32,492 nucleotides of DNA from a virus. Below, piece after piece: positions 12,375-20,354 of the stretch. The stretch spans positions 1 through 32,492 of IMG/VR virus record IMGVR_UViG_3300043331_000272; one strand, written 5' to 3'. Positions within the stretch are counted from its first letter, which is position 1; each line of letters begins with the position of its first letter. The position numbers and the translations under genes are program-made. Under the pieces are notes generated by a model, which saw only the letters and a list, made by a program, of their open reading frames with translations, was not told the origin of the DNA and made no database searches.

Positions 12375-12692
12375 AAACAGACACCAGATTTAGACCTGGA
12401 CGCCATCCGCGCCCCCGCCGAGGACGTGCTCGCGAATCGGCGCGAGGGAACCGTGTGCCATCCGACAGAGTGCTTCTACCCGACGGTGATCCAGCTTGCC
12501 ACCGGGACGATGGCGCTGCTCGCGCTGGTGGAGGCCGTCGAGGCCCGCTGCGCCACGCTCACGGAAGCGGTGGAATGGTTCCACCGCGATCTATCTGCTT
12601 TTCACAACGACCATGGCAGCCTGAATCATTGTGAAGGATGCCGACTCGCCCGCGCCGCGCTCGCCGCCGTGGAAGCGACGAATGATAAATAA
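12369..12692 (+). CDS. GC-rich hypothetical protein, probably recently acquired (107 aa)
   Basis: Start ATG 12369 (or 12366) in the second copy of the 15-bp repeat. From about 12395 the DNA is far richer in G and C than its neighbours, with G or C in most third codon positions (GAC CTG GAC GCC ATC CGC GCC), unlike the flanking genes. The protein is helical (TMALLALVEAVEARCATLTE) and has CHPTEC and HCEGC pairs that may bind zinc. Such small proteins occur in high-GC actinobacteria and their phages; function unknown. Confidence 0.75.
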   Translation: MTKQTPDLDLDAIRAPAEDVLANRREGTVCHPTECFYPTVIQLATGTMALLALVEAVEARCATLTEAVEWFHRDLSAFHNDHGSLNHCEGCRLARAALAAVEATNDK

Positions 12693-12708
12693 CCAATCAG
12701 CTTGATTT

Positions 12709-13245
12709 ATGCCTAAAGGTCGTAGTAACCCAACCAAAGAAGTAAATGGTCAGTTACTTAAGATGTGTTTCGGGCCGTCGCATCCTGAACCTACGTGGGT
12801 TAACATCGAACAATACTACACAGTCCACGGAGTGCCTCAATGGTTCTGTAAGGCTTGTCACAACATGAGGCGTAGGGACTATCACAACGGTGTTACGCAT
12901 CATGTGCCTTTCTCTAAGATCAAGCCATTCTTGGTAGAGTTGGTTAATCGGATAGGTAAAGCTGAAGCGTCTAGACGCATCGGTATCTCCCGTCAACAAA
13001 TGTCTAACTACTACAACAGACAAGTGCAGTATGTTAGGAAGCCGACCGCACGGGGCATCTTGGTTTCATTGTCTCAAGTAAGAGCAAACGACGAGATTCG
13101 CCACAGAAAGTCAATCCATCATGGCTCTTATCTTAGAGGCAGACGTGAGCGAGAGGTTCTCAGCCGTTACGACGACATTTACAGCACTTACACAACTTAT
13201 AGTGATATTGATGCTGATAACAGGCTTCGGAGCAGACGGGTTTAA
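12709..13245 (+). CDS. Helix-turn-helix DNA-binding protein (178 aa)
   Basis: N-terminal half: CFGPSHP and FCKACHNMRRR give a small zinc-like site (Cys20, Cys47, Cys50). The central GKAEASRRIGISRQQMSNYY (about residues 84-103) is a clear helix-turn-helix. The C-terminal part is very basic. A phage regulator or recombination protein is likely. The ribosome binding site is weak. The last 125 bases also contain a second reading frame (13121-13300), so the true C-terminus deserves caution. Confidence 0.75.
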   Translation: MPKGRSNPTKEVNGQLLKMCFGPSHPEPTWVNIEQYYTVHGVPQWFCKACHNMRRRDYHNGVTHHVPFSKIKPFLVELVNRIGKAEASRRIGISRQQMSNYYNRQVQYVRKPTARGILVSLSQVRANDEIRHRKSIHHGSYLRGRREREVLSRYDDIYSTYTTYSDIDADNRLRSRRV

Positions 13246-13300
13246 CCGGCCGGACGTGCTTAACGCGCTTAACGCGCTTGACAGGCTGCTCGTCGCGTGA
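13121..13300 (+). CDS. Overlapping ORF, small membrane-like protein (59 aa)
   Basis: ATG 13121 opens a +1 frame inside the HTH gene and continues 55 bases past its stop. The product starts MALILEADVSERFSAVTTTF and has a hydrophobic stretch (LTQLIVILMLITGFGA, about residues 23-38) that could span a membrane, then a Leu-periodic end (VLNALNALDRLLVA). The ribosome binding site is poor. The coding-like tail beyond 13245 is the best argument. It could be a true overlapping gene, a frameshift product of the HTH gene, or chance. Confidence 0.4.
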   Translation: MALILEADVSERFSAVTTTFTALTQLIVILMLITGFGADGFNRPDVLNALNALDRLLVA

Positions 13301-13345
13301 TAAGGTGCCCCACGCCCACCGACCAGACCGGCGGGCTACTGCTGG

Positions 13346-13393
13346 TAGAGGGGTTAACCACATCAATTGCGGCGTTGTCGGTTAACCCCTCTA
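13346..13393 (+). terminator. 14-bp perfect hairpin, probable terminator
   Basis: TAGAGGGGTTAACC (13346-13359) pairs with 13380-13393 around a 20-nt loop. It lies between the HTH gene and the nuclease gene. No T run follows (AACCCAATT). The bases 13246-13345 before it are GC-rich and contain a tandem CTTAACGCG repeat (two units) within the overlapping ORF. Confidence 0.6.
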
Positions 13394-13413
13394 ACCCAAT
13401 TAGACCCCTACAG

Positions 13414-13426
13414 GGTATTTAATACC
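13414..13426. promoter_or_regulatory. Short dyad GGTATT-T-AATACC, possible operator
   Basis: A perfect 6-bp dyad with a 1-base centre lies just upstream of the GGAGG site of the nuclease gene at 13446. Its size suits a repressor half-site pair rather than an RNA hairpin. No -35/-10 pair is obvious next to it, so the regulatory role is only suggested. Confidence 0.3.
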
Positions 13427-13445
13427 AGCTAGGAGGCTTCGCAGT

Positions 13446-14765
13446 ATGGTTAAGGTAATGAAAGGTGTTGTAGGCTTAAAGCCTCCACCGAATCCAAGCA
13501 AGTGGGACGTGCTCCCGTTGCATACTAGTGATAGGGCCACTTTCAAGGCGTGCAGGCGTCGGTGGTCTTACAGTTCTCCTGCGACACGTAATCTCGTGCC
13601 ACGAACCAACATCTATGGTATTACCGAGGCTTTGTGGTTCGGTACGGGTATTCATCATGCGTTACAAAAGTTCTATAGTCCCGTACTACATGAGGACCCC
13701 GTAGCAGCCTGGACTGAGTGGTATGAGTTACAGTGGTCCGGCGGCTTGATAGACCAATCAATGCTAAGCGAGTTTGCTGACCGCGACCCAACACCCCATG
13801 CAACCATCGAAAACGTGTGGGTCGTAGCTGGCCTGCAAGACGTGCTTCCTGACCCTGATCCAGAGTTGTTCGAGAACTACAAACAACTTGGGATAGGCAT
13901 GATGGAGTTTTACAAGACTTATGCCGCCAAGAACGATAACTTCTCTGTTATCGCAGTTGAGCATGAGTTCAGTGTACCTGTCTTTAATCCAGTCACAGGT
14001 GACACCATGTATGCGATTGACACGAGAGTTATGCCTAAAGACTGGACTCCAAACGAAATCCATACTGCTGCTAACCATTGGGTGACAGATGAGCAGCAGG
14101 CGTGTTGGAAGCCTGTTCATGCTAGAGGTCGTATTGACCTTGTGGTGCAAGACCTTGATTCAGGTCAATTCGGAATCATGGATCACAAAACCGCAGGTCG
14201 TGTCGATGATGACTACTTTAGACACTTGGACTTAGACGACCAAGTGACTACTTATGCGTGGGCTGCTGAACAAGAAGCCTTGCTCCATGACCTGGAATAC
14301 AAGCAAATCGACTTCATTATTTACCAGGCGCTTCGTAAAGCCTACCCAAAACCGCCCACAATGCTACAAAGTGGCAAGCCCTCAGTTGACCGTCAAAAGG
14401 AGTCAACCACCGCTGATCTGTTTGAAGCCTGCATCAAGGAAAACAATCTTGAGCTGGTGTTCAACAACTCAGTGCAATTACAAGCCTACTACACATGGCT
14501 CGTGGAACAGGGCGATAAGCTGTTTATCCAGCGAGACGTGATTCATCGCAATAAGTGGCAGAAAGCTGCGTTAGGCAGTCGCCTCTATTACGAGGCTGAG
14601 GACATGCTAGACATAGTTGACAAGCCCGAGAAGCACTACCCGAACCCACGTAAGGAATACGCCTGTCTCAATTGCCAGTTTCGTGCTCCTTGTGGTGCTC
14701 AAGAGATGGGCTACGACTACGAGGCCATGCTGGCAGATGGGTATATTAGTAACTATGACAGATAA
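13446..14765 (+). CDS. Cas4/RecB-like PD-(D/E)XK nuclease (439 aa)
   Basis: ATG after TAGGAGG. The catalytic core shows GRIDLVVQDL followed by GIMDHKT (Asp246, Lys248), the D-x-K form of the PD-(D/E)XK motif. Cys36 near the N-terminus plus Cys407, Cys410 and Cys416 (CLNCQFRAPC) match the one-plus-three Cys iron-sulfur staple of Cas4 and AddB nucleases. WFGTGIHHALQKFY is the usual His-containing early motif. It likely resects DNA ends for phage recombination together with the Sak4-like protein downstream. Confidence 0.88.
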   Translation: MVKVMKGVVGLKPPPNPSKWDVLPLHTSDRATFKACRRRWSYSSPATRNLVPRTNIYGITEALWFGTGIHHALQKFYSPVLHEDPVAAWTEWYELQWSGGLIDQSMLSEFADRDPTPHATIENVWVVAGLQDVLPDPDPELFENYKQLGIGMMEFYKTYAAKNDNFSVIAVEHEFSVPVFNPVTGDTMYAIDTRVMPKDWTPNEIHTAANHWVTDEQQACWKPVHARGRIDLVVQDLDSGQFGIMDHKTAGRVDDDYFRHLDLDDQVTTYAWAAEQEALLHDLEYKQIDFIIYQALRKAYPKPPTMLQSGKPSVDRQKESTTADLFEACIKENNLELVFNNSVQLQAYYTWLVEQGDKLFIQRDVIHRNKWQKAALGSRLYYEAEDMLDIVDKPEKHYPNPRKEYACLNCQFRAPCGAQEMGYDYEAMLADGYISNYDR

Positions 14766-15024
14766 GATAGAACTCCAAGCAATCTACATGAAAACTGGTG
14801 AGGTAGTAATATGCGATCAAGAAGGTCGCCGCTTTGAGTGTCAAGAAGATTCGCGTTTAAACTATGACCAATCTTGTGTTCTTGTACAAACTGCGCTCGA
14901 AGCACCACGTTGGCCTACAGATTTGCCTCATGCGGAAATAACTTTCAGAGTACCTCTCCAGGTAGAGGAAAGATTACCTGATTGGATGAGACAATTCTTC
15001 GATGAGGTACAAGGCCATGAGTGA
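14755..15024 (+). CDS. Hypothetical protein (89 aa)
   Basis: ATG 14755 overlaps the end of the nuclease gene. A beta-rich start (MTDKIELQAIYMKTGEVVIC) and an acidic C-terminal helix (PDWMRQFFDEVQGHE). No catalytic motif seen. It overlaps the next start by 8 bases. Confidence 0.6.
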   Translation: MTDKIELQAIYMKTGEVVICDQEGRRFECQEDSRLNYDQSCVLVQTALEAPRWPTDLPHAEITFRVPLQVEERLPDWMRQFFDEVQGHE

Positions 15025-15193
15025 ATTAACCCGTTGTAACTACTGCACTCTGTTACAGATGCGCAAACGTGCTAAGGCTCGTGGTGTCACGGTTATTCTC
15101 GACAGGGATGCTGGTTGGATTACTGCTAGGTACTCTGACAAGAAAAAACCGAGCACGATGTTTTTAACGCTGACAAAGTATTGTGTGTGCTAG
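15017..15193 (+). CDS. Small Cys-containing conserved-type phage protein (58 aa)
   Basis: ATG 15017 (MSELTRCNYCTLLQMRKRAK) was preferred to 15002; GAGG lies upstream. Cys7 and Cys10 plus CVC at the C-terminus could bind zinc. Small proteins starting 'SELTRCNYC' followed by a basic helix are familiar from actinophages, as I recall, without known function. Confidence 0.6.
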   Translation: MSELTRCNYCTLLQMRKRAKARGVTVILDRDAGWITARYSDKKKPSTMFLTLTKYCVC

Positions 15194-15198
15194 CGGCC

Positions 15199-15522
15199 AT
15201 GACCCGTGTGCTAACCACTGTGCCTAGTATCGACCGTGACAAAGTAACAGAGCTTCTCCGCAAGGAACGTGAGCGGAACTTTACTGGTTGGTATGCTGTC
15301 ACCCATCCAGATGGTTGCCCATGCGGTAGAGACATGGACTATCTTAGAGTAGGTATGTACCGTCCTCATGCAGGAAGTATACTCGTATGGCCTGCAAGGG
15401 ATGATCCCAACTTACTTAAGGTAATCGAGGGTTATGCGCGTGAGAGACTTAAGTCCACAGTGGTAGACTACGAACACTCGATGGGTCCTTGTGTGTCGTG
15501 GTATTCAATCCCAGAGGATTAA
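15199..15522 (+). CDS. Hypothetical protein (107 aa)
   Basis: The start is uncertain: ATG 15199 or TTG 15181, neither with a good ribosome binding site. After an N-terminal helix (RDKVTELLRKERERNFTG) the protein has GWYAVTHPDGCPCGR and a WPARDDPNLLKVIEGYARER segment. The CPC pair might bind metal with the later Cys. No family recognised. Confidence 0.6.
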   Translation: MTRVLTTVPSIDRDKVTELLRKERERNFTGWYAVTHPDGCPCGRDMDYLRVGMYRPHAGSILVWPARDDPNLLKVIEGYARERLKSTVVDYEHSMGPCVSWYSIPED

Positions 15523-15523
15523 C

Positions 15524-15859
15524 ATGGGCAAACCAATAAGTCTAGAGCAGGTCGCCGCCCTTCTTGCTAAACCCCCACAGGGGGTAAGTAGTACCAAGTT
15601 CGAGCCTAGGGGCGGTTATGAACCACCACCACAGTACGGACCATTAAGGTGGCACGAAAACCAAGTACCGTGCATGAGTCGTGGGTGTCGAGTCCACACA
15701 CCTTGGCGTGTTAACGGAATTGCGCTATGCACTATTCATGCGTTGTATCGTATGAATATTTTAGTTCTCGAGACTAATGGAGAGGACCTCCCTCACAAGG
15801 GGGCCAGCGGTTATCCCAACTTAGAGGGGGTTGAAGAAGTTGTCTACAACACTACGTGA
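15524..15859 (+). CDS. Small Cys/His-containing protein (111 aa)
   Basis: ATG 15524 after CAGAGGATTAAC. Begins MGKPISLEQVAALLAKPPQG, similar in pattern to other short N-terminal helices in this genome. Cys and His residues in VPCMSRGCRVH and ALCTIHALYR suggest a zinc finger. A copy of the dispersed 12-bp word sits at residues 16-19. Overlaps the Sak4-like gene. Likely part of the recombination operon. Confidence 0.65.
   Translation: MGKPISLEQVAALLAKPPQGVSSTKFEPRGGYEPPPQYGPLRWHENQVPCMSRGCRVHTPWRVNGIALCTIHALYRMNILVLETNGEDLPHKGASGYPNLEGVEEVVYNTT
15570..15581 (-). repeat. Dispersed 12-bp word, copy 3 (reverse orientation)
   Basis: AACCCCCACAGG on the plus strand, read K-P-P-Q-G. Followed by GGGT, so ACCCCC-ACA-GGGGGT can form a small hairpin here. 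Confidence 0.8.
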
Positions 15860-16670
15860 GCGTTTAAATGTCAAGACGCCTGAAGAAGCTGTACCGTTCT
15901 TAAACCTGTTAGTGTACGGAGAGCCTGGAGCCGGCAAAACATGGTTAGCTGGAACAGCTCTCGATAGCCCACTAACGTCTCCAGTTCTGCTGTTGGACGT
16001 TGAAGGTGGAACTGTCACGTTGAGACACCGTAAGAATCTTGACGTGATTCAGGTTCGCACAATGAAGGAAGTTGAGCAGGTTCAAAACGAGCTATTCAAG
16101 GCTACTGAGCCTTACTACAGCACGGTCATCATTGACTCGCTTAGCGAGCTACAGAAGTTGGACATGCGTACTGTGCAGGAAATGGAAAAGAACCGTACAC
16201 CTGACAAGGTTGACATTGACATTCCAAGTATGCGCGCCTGGGGTAAGAACGGCGAGCGTATGAGACGCCTTATCAGAGCCTACAAAGATTTGCCAATTCA
16301 CGTCATAGCGACGTGTCTGTTGGCTACTGATTTCGATGAGGCAAACGGGGTGAACAACTACTACCCCATGCTGCCTGGTAAGTTGCGTGGCGAGGTTCCT
16401 GGGTACTTCGATGTTGTAGGTTACTTGAAGGCCGAGGAACAGCGTGTTGATGGTAAGGTAGTTGTGACACGTATGTTGCAGACTACCAAGACTCGTCGCG
16501 TTGTAGCAAAGGACCGCACTTCGGCGTTGCCTGATATAATCAACAACCCAACAATCCCCGAAATGTGGTCTTTGATTCACGACTCAGACAGTAACAATGG
16601 CGAAGTCGTAAGTGAAGTTGCAGTTGAGGACCTTGCCAAAGTAACTAAGAAAGCTGCTGCAAGTAAGTAG
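15831..16670 (+). CDS. Sak4-like RecA-fold ATPase (AAA_24 type, 279 aa)
   Basis: TTG start at 15831 (or 15840) immediately after AGAGGGGG. Walker A is GEPGAGKT (residues 30-37), Walker B STVIIDSLSEL; later HVIATCLLATDF fits the sensor region. Size and order match phage Sak4 single-strand annealing/RecA-like ATPases. It should load on single-stranded DNA made by the nearby Cas4-like nuclease, working with the SSB-like protein encoded next. C-terminal acidic/Lys-rich tail. Confidence 0.88.
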   Translation: MKKLSTTLRERLNVKTPEEAVPFLNLLVYGEPGAGKTWLAGTALDSPLTSPVLLLDVEGGTVTLRHRKNLDVIQVRTMKEVEQVQNELFKATEPYYSTVIIDSLSELQKLDMRTVQEMEKNRTPDKVDIDIPSMRAWGKNGERMRRLIRAYKDLPIHVIATCLLATDFDEANGVNNYYPMLPGKLRGEVPGYFDVVGYLKAEEQRVDGKVVVTRMLQTTKTRRVVAKDRTSALPDIINNPTIPEMWSLIHDSDSNNGEVVSEVAVEDLAKVTKKAAASK

Positions 16671-16711
16671 GAGAGGCAGTTGACACAAACACAAACACTA
16701 GGAGCTAACAC

Positions 16712-17290
16712 ATGAGTCCGTTGCTTAACCTCGCTGATGCTGATACCAGTGGTTTTGGAGCAATCCCTGGTGGAACGTATGACGCTGAAATCTTCGCTGC
16801 GAAGATGGAAGCAACGAAGGGGCCTACGGAGAACAATCCTAATCCCAAGCTCCCCAAGGGTACACCAATGATTAACGTTCAGTTCAAGATCGTTGGTGGC
16901 CCTGTTCCTGAGGACGCTCCTGCGGATAAGCAGGCAGACTATGGCGAGGGGTACATCTACCACAACAGGCGTGTGTTCAGGACTTTCGTGATCCCGCCTG
17001 AGAAGATCAATGGTAAGAAGTACGACAACGCTGCCCGCATGAAGGGCATTCTTGTTAGGTTCTTGCAGGCTGCGGGTTACTCTGACGAGGAACTTGGTAG
17101 CGAGGAATTCGATCTGAACGTAGAGGACCTTGCTAGTAGACCTGTCAGTGTTGTCGTTGCTATGAAGGTGAAGTACGGCTTAAATACTGAGGCCGATGAC
17201 TTCGATTCAAACGACCCTGAGAACTACGACAACGAAGTCACGGGTGTTAAGCCTCCACGTGTAACCGCTGGTGGTTCTGGCTTAACGTAA
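16712..17290 (+). CDS. SSB-like DUF669-type protein (192 aa)
   Basis: ATG after CTAGGAGCTAACAC. The pattern FGAIPGGTYDAEIFAAKMEA, then MINVQFKIVGG and NRRVFRTFVI, followed by a helical GILVRFLQAAGYSDEEL section, matches proteins of the DUF669/phage SSB type that follow Sak4 genes. Probably binds single-stranded DNA; the C-terminus is acidic before a Gly-rich end. The 41 bases before the start hold a possible 11-codon TTG mini-ORF of unclear value. Confidence 0.75.
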   Translation: MSPLLNLADADTSGFGAIPGGTYDAEIFAAKMEATKGPTENNPNPKLPKGTPMINVQFKIVGGPVPEDAPADKQADYGEGYIYHNRRVFRTFVIPPEKINGKKYDNAARMKGILVRFLQAAGYSDEELGSEEFDLNVEDLASRPVSVVVAMKVKYGLNTEADDFDSNDPENYDNEVTGVKPPRVTAGGSGLT

Positions 17291-17371
17291 ACAAGTCAAC
17301 AAGTGTGGCGTCGTGTACTAGTTCTGGCAGACGCGGCTAGTGCATGTTTCTAGAGGAGTCAGGGGACGCTC

Positions 17372-17422
17372 ATGCCACGAAAGTCCCCACTTAACTTTAA
17401 CGCCGCAAACGTTAGGAACTGA
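17372..17422 (+). CDS. Possible 16-codon leader in frame with the primase-helicase
   Basis: ATG 17372 starts MPRKSPLNFNAANVRN and stops at TGA 17420-17422, directly followed in the same frame by the GTG of the primase-helicase. AGGGGAC lies upstream, and GGGGAC/GTCCCC (17362-17367/17383-17388) forms a hairpin around the leader ATG. It may be a coupling leader, an upstream start joined by UGA readthrough, or meaningless. Confidence 0.3.
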   Translation: MPRKSPLNFNAANVRN

Positions 17423-19651
17423 GTGCCCACAGTAGTACCGAAAGTTCAGCAAGCACAGCTAACCTTCTTCAAGTACCTGTTTGGTGACGAGAAGGGTTTT
17501 TTGTGCATCGCAACTGGTGACGCTGACAAGCCTAGAACTGACAAGGAATATTTCAAGCAGTTCTTCTTTAGCTGGCCTAGCGACTCCAGTGACCTTATAG
17601 AGTTTCTAGAGGGTTCCACGTTCCGCAAGAACGTGTGGTTCTGTACGTCGTTGTTAGGGACACCCAAACGAATTAAGGAAAACTGCTTACCTGGCAGACT
17701 AGTTTGGGCTGATCTTGACACAGCTATCCCTACTGAGATAGTCCCTGCTCCTTCGTGTGCTATTCAGTCCAGCGAGTTTCGTTTTCAAGCGATCTGGCGT
17801 GCAGAAGAAACTCTTGAGCCATATCAACAGGAGGAATTCTCTAAGCGCATAGCCTACCGCTATAATGCTAATGGCGTTGATCCGTCAGGCTGGGACCTCA
17901 CGCAGTTACTTAGAGTTCCATTCACGTTTAACTACAAGTACGAGAAACCGGGCAAGTCACTACCTCAAGTTGACGTTCTTCATGCTCTCGACACGCTCGT
18001 TCCTGTGGGGGTTTTCGAGGCAATCGAGGTGCCTGAGAACTTTAAGGCAACTAGTACCAGTGAGGCTGCTGCTACCCTTCCAGACATAGATTTGTTGCCT
18101 GGGGTGGAGCAGGTGCTTTACAAGTATATGACGACTATTGAGGGTACAGGGTTCAGAAGCATCTTTGCAACTGTACCCGACGAAGATGCGAACTGGTCAG
18201 CTATCCTGTGGAAGTTCATTAACATGTGCTTCGAGGCAGGCATGGACGAATACGAAGTTTTCGCGCTTAGTCTGCAAGCGGGATGCAACAAGTATGCGCG
18301 TGATAACAGACCCGTCGTGCATCTTTGGGAGGACGTTCTCAGAGCTTTAAGCATCCAACGTAAGGCTAGTGTTGTCTTTGGAGCGAAAGAACCGTTATCC
18401 ATGCCTGTCCTGGTCAACGACTCCGACGTAGGTGTACGGTGTTTTGTAGATGATTACTCAGAGTGGGCCAAAGAGGCGACTGATGCCATTCCCTACTACC
18501 ATGACTTGTGTGCCTTTATGCTTCTTAGCACAGTAATGGCGGGTGGCTTGGTTCTCGAGACTGACTTCGGACGTATTATTCCTAACATATGGGGTCTTAT
18601 CTTAGGTGACTCTACCCTCACACGCAAGACCACGGCCATGAATATGGCGATGGATATGGCTATTGATGTTGACAAGGAGTTGATCCTCGCAACAGATGGT
18701 ACAGCCGAGGGTATGTTGACAGGCTTGGAGGAACGTCCTGGTCGTACCAGTGTTTTCTTGCGTGACGAGATAACCGGCTTCTTTGATTCTATCAACCAGA
18801 AACAGTACCTCGCCGGCGTTATGCAGACTATGACTCAGCTATATGACGTGCCCAAGGTCTTAACGAGGCGTCTCAGTAAGTCCACGATTACTGTAAACAA
18901 CCCAGTGTTCATATTCTTTGGTGGAGGAATCAGTGACAAGACGTACTCACTGATTGACGAGCATTACGTGATTAGTGGGTTCTTGCCTCGTTTCCTCGTA
19001 GTAGACGGAGAGGCCGACATTTCAAAGTTACGTCGCATTGGTCGAGCCGTCCCTGAACTGCAAGCTAAACGTGCTGCTCTACAGATGAGAGTGGCGGACC
19101 TGTATGAGCGCAATAACCGCACTACGGCAATTAGGCTGGGTGAGGGTATAGAGATGCAAGTACCCGCTCACACACTAGTTGATCTAACGGACGATGCGCT
19201 CGCGCGTTACGGAGAAATAGAGAACAAGATGCTTCTTGCCGCCAAAGCTAGTACCATAGCTATCTTGGCGCTGCCCACGTTTGAGCGTCTGTCTCGTTCT
19301 ATCCTTAAAATGTCAATGCTCGTCGCGGGGTCCATTACTGGTAAACCCCCACAGGCGGGAGAACGGTTAGTAGTAGAAGAAGCTCATATCGCAAAGGCTG
19401 CGAGTTATGTGCAAGAGTGGGGCAACTACACAGTCAACCTTGTGATGAACAGTGGTCGTAGCTCAAACGAGCGCACTCTAGAGAAAGTCTTGAGAACCAT
19501 CACTAGTCATCCTGATATCCTTAGGGGACACTTGATGAGGTTTCACGGCCTCTCATCTAGAGAAGCCAATGAAGTGTTAACCACTCTCGAGGACAGAGGA
19601 CATATAACCATCACGAAGGTAGGCAAAGGCTACAGATTAAAGGCGGTCTAG
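17423..19651 (+). CDS. Primase-helicase, RepB/DUF3987-like (742 aa)
   Basis: GTG 17423. The N-terminal 200 residues look like an archaeo-eukaryotic-type primase: RLVWADLDTA with Asp pair, then FQAIWRAEETLEPYQQEEF and LTQLLRVPFTFNYKY. The second half is a P-loop ATPase with GDSTLTRKTT (residues 395-404) and VFLRDEITGF, as in DUF3987-type proteins. The end (ERTLEKVLRTI ... SSREANEVLTTLEDRGHI) is a winged helix. Together this suits priming and opening of the phage replication fork. Two copies of the 12-bp word lie inside. Confidence 0.8.
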   Translation: MPTVVPKVQQAQLTFFKYLFGDEKGFLCIATGDADKPRTDKEYFKQFFFSWPSDSSDLIEFLEGSTFRKNVWFCTSLLGTPKRIKENCLPGRLVWADLDTAIPTEIVPAPSCAIQSSEFRFQAIWRAEETLEPYQQEEFSKRIAYRYNANGVDPSGWDLTQLLRVPFTFNYKYEKPGKSLPQVDVLHALDTLVPVGVFEAIEVPENFKATSTSEAAATLPDIDLLPGVEQVLYKYMTTIEGTGFRSIFATVPDEDANWSAILWKFINMCFEAGMDEYEVFALSLQAGCNKYARDNRPVVHLWEDVLRALSIQRKASVVFGAKEPLSMPVLVNDSDVGVRCFVDDYSEWAKEATDAIPYYHDLCAFMLLSTVMAGGLVLETDFGRIIPNIWGLILGDSTLTRKTTAMNMAMDMAIDVDKELILATDGTAEGMLTGLEERPGRTSVFLRDEITGFFDSINQKQYLAGVMQTMTQLYDVPKVLTRRLSKSTITVNNPVFIFFGGGISDKTYSLIDEHYVISGFLPRFLVVDGEADISKLRRIGRAVPELQAKRAALQMRVADLYERNNRTTAIRLGEGIEMQVPAHTLVDLTDDALARYGEIENKMLLAAKASTIAILALPTFERLSRSILKMSMLVAGSITGKPPQAGERLVVEEAHIAKAASYVQEWGNYTVNLVMNSGRSSNERTLEKVLRTITSHPDILRGHLMRFHGLSSREANEVLTTLEDRGHITITKVGKGYRLKAV
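18002..18013 (+). repeat. Dispersed 12-bp word, copy 4
   Basis: Exact CCTGTGGGGGTT inside the primase-helicase gene, codons P-V-G-V as in copy 1 but in an unrelated protein. Confidence 0.8.
19344..19355 (-). repeat. Dispersed 12-bp word, copy 5 (reverse orientation)
   Basis: AACCCCCACAGG on the plus strand near the 3' end of the primase-helicase gene, codons K-P-P-Q. Confidence 0.8.
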
Positions 19652-19656
19652 AGGAA

Positions 19657-20166
19657 ATGAGCGGCAAAGCTAAACGAGCGAGGGAGCGTGTTAGGATGCA
19701 TAACGAACAAGAGGTCTTTGATAGGGTCGAGGGTTGGCTTAAAGACATTGATTCAATGCTCCCTGGCCCTTATAACACCTGTAATCTAGAAATCGGTAAG
19801 CACTCCGACGGGTGTGATGGCAACTGTGTTCAGTTAAATAAGTGGGAGCTGGCCGTAGCACACGAAAAAGCACGTTGGCGTAGGCTAGGTGCCAATCCTG
19901 AATCTATCAACGTAAGCGGTTCAATGATGTTTGAAGCACAAAGGCAGTTACATGCTGTCGTTAACGTGTTGATAGCTAAGGGCTTGGTTACTGAGCAAGA
20001 GTTGGCCGATGAGTTCCTGCCGATGATGTATCGTGATCTTGCCGCTATTAGAGAGCAGTTCACAAAGGAACTAGCTAAGAAGGGTATCGCGGCTCGTCGT
20101 TCTGGTATCGAAATTGCTCAAACGCTCCCGAGTAATCTTAAGCCTCCAACGAACGGCAAGCCATGA
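19657..20166 (+). CDS. Hypothetical protein (169 aa)
   Basis: ATG after AGAGGAA, 5 bases beyond the primase-helicase stop. Basic start (MSGKAKRARERVRMHNEQEV), a CNLEIGKHSDGCDGNC segment whose three Cys and one His may bind metal, then long helices (ARWRRLGANPESIN, EQELADEFLPMMYRDLAAIR). Probably a replication accessory protein by position only. Confidence 0.65.
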   Translation: MSGKAKRARERVRMHNEQEVFDRVEGWLKDIDSMLPGPYNTCNLEIGKHSDGCDGNCVQLNKWELAVAHEKARWRRLGANPESINVSGSMMFEAQRQLHAVVNVLIAKGLVTEQELADEFLPMMYRDLAAIREQFTKELAKKGIAARRSGIEIAQTLPSNLKPPTNGKP

Positions 20167-20354
20167 ATCATCCTTGTACATGCGACGACTCAGAACCATT
20201 TAAGATTTGTCCTGAACATGGTATACAAAAGAGCGATAAATCGTCTTTCAATGGTTTAGAGATCAAACTGAACCAACCTGATATGCGCGATATGCGCGAT
20301 CCCGAACAAGTTGGTCTAGAGTATCTAGCGAGGGGTAATGCACGATCCAGTTAA
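20163..20354 (+). CDS. Small Cys/His protein (63 aa)
   Basis: ATGA overlap with the previous gene. MNHPCTCDDSEPFKICPEHG gives a compact C-x-C ... C-x2-H site for zinc. A 9-bp tandem duplication (GATATGCGC twice, about 20280-20297) encodes DMRDMRD, which looks recent. Ends overlapping the DUF3310 gene. Function unknown. Confidence 0.6.
   Translation: MNHPCTCDDSEPFKICPEHGIQKSDKSSFNGLEIKLNQPDMRDMRDPEQVGLEYLARGNARSS

Noticed and set aside
16681-16714. Promoter starting with TTGACA before the SSB-like gene
   Set aside because: No acceptable -10 box at 16-18 bases; the A/C-rich spacer and overlapping stop/start suggest a small untranslated gap or mini-ORF instead.
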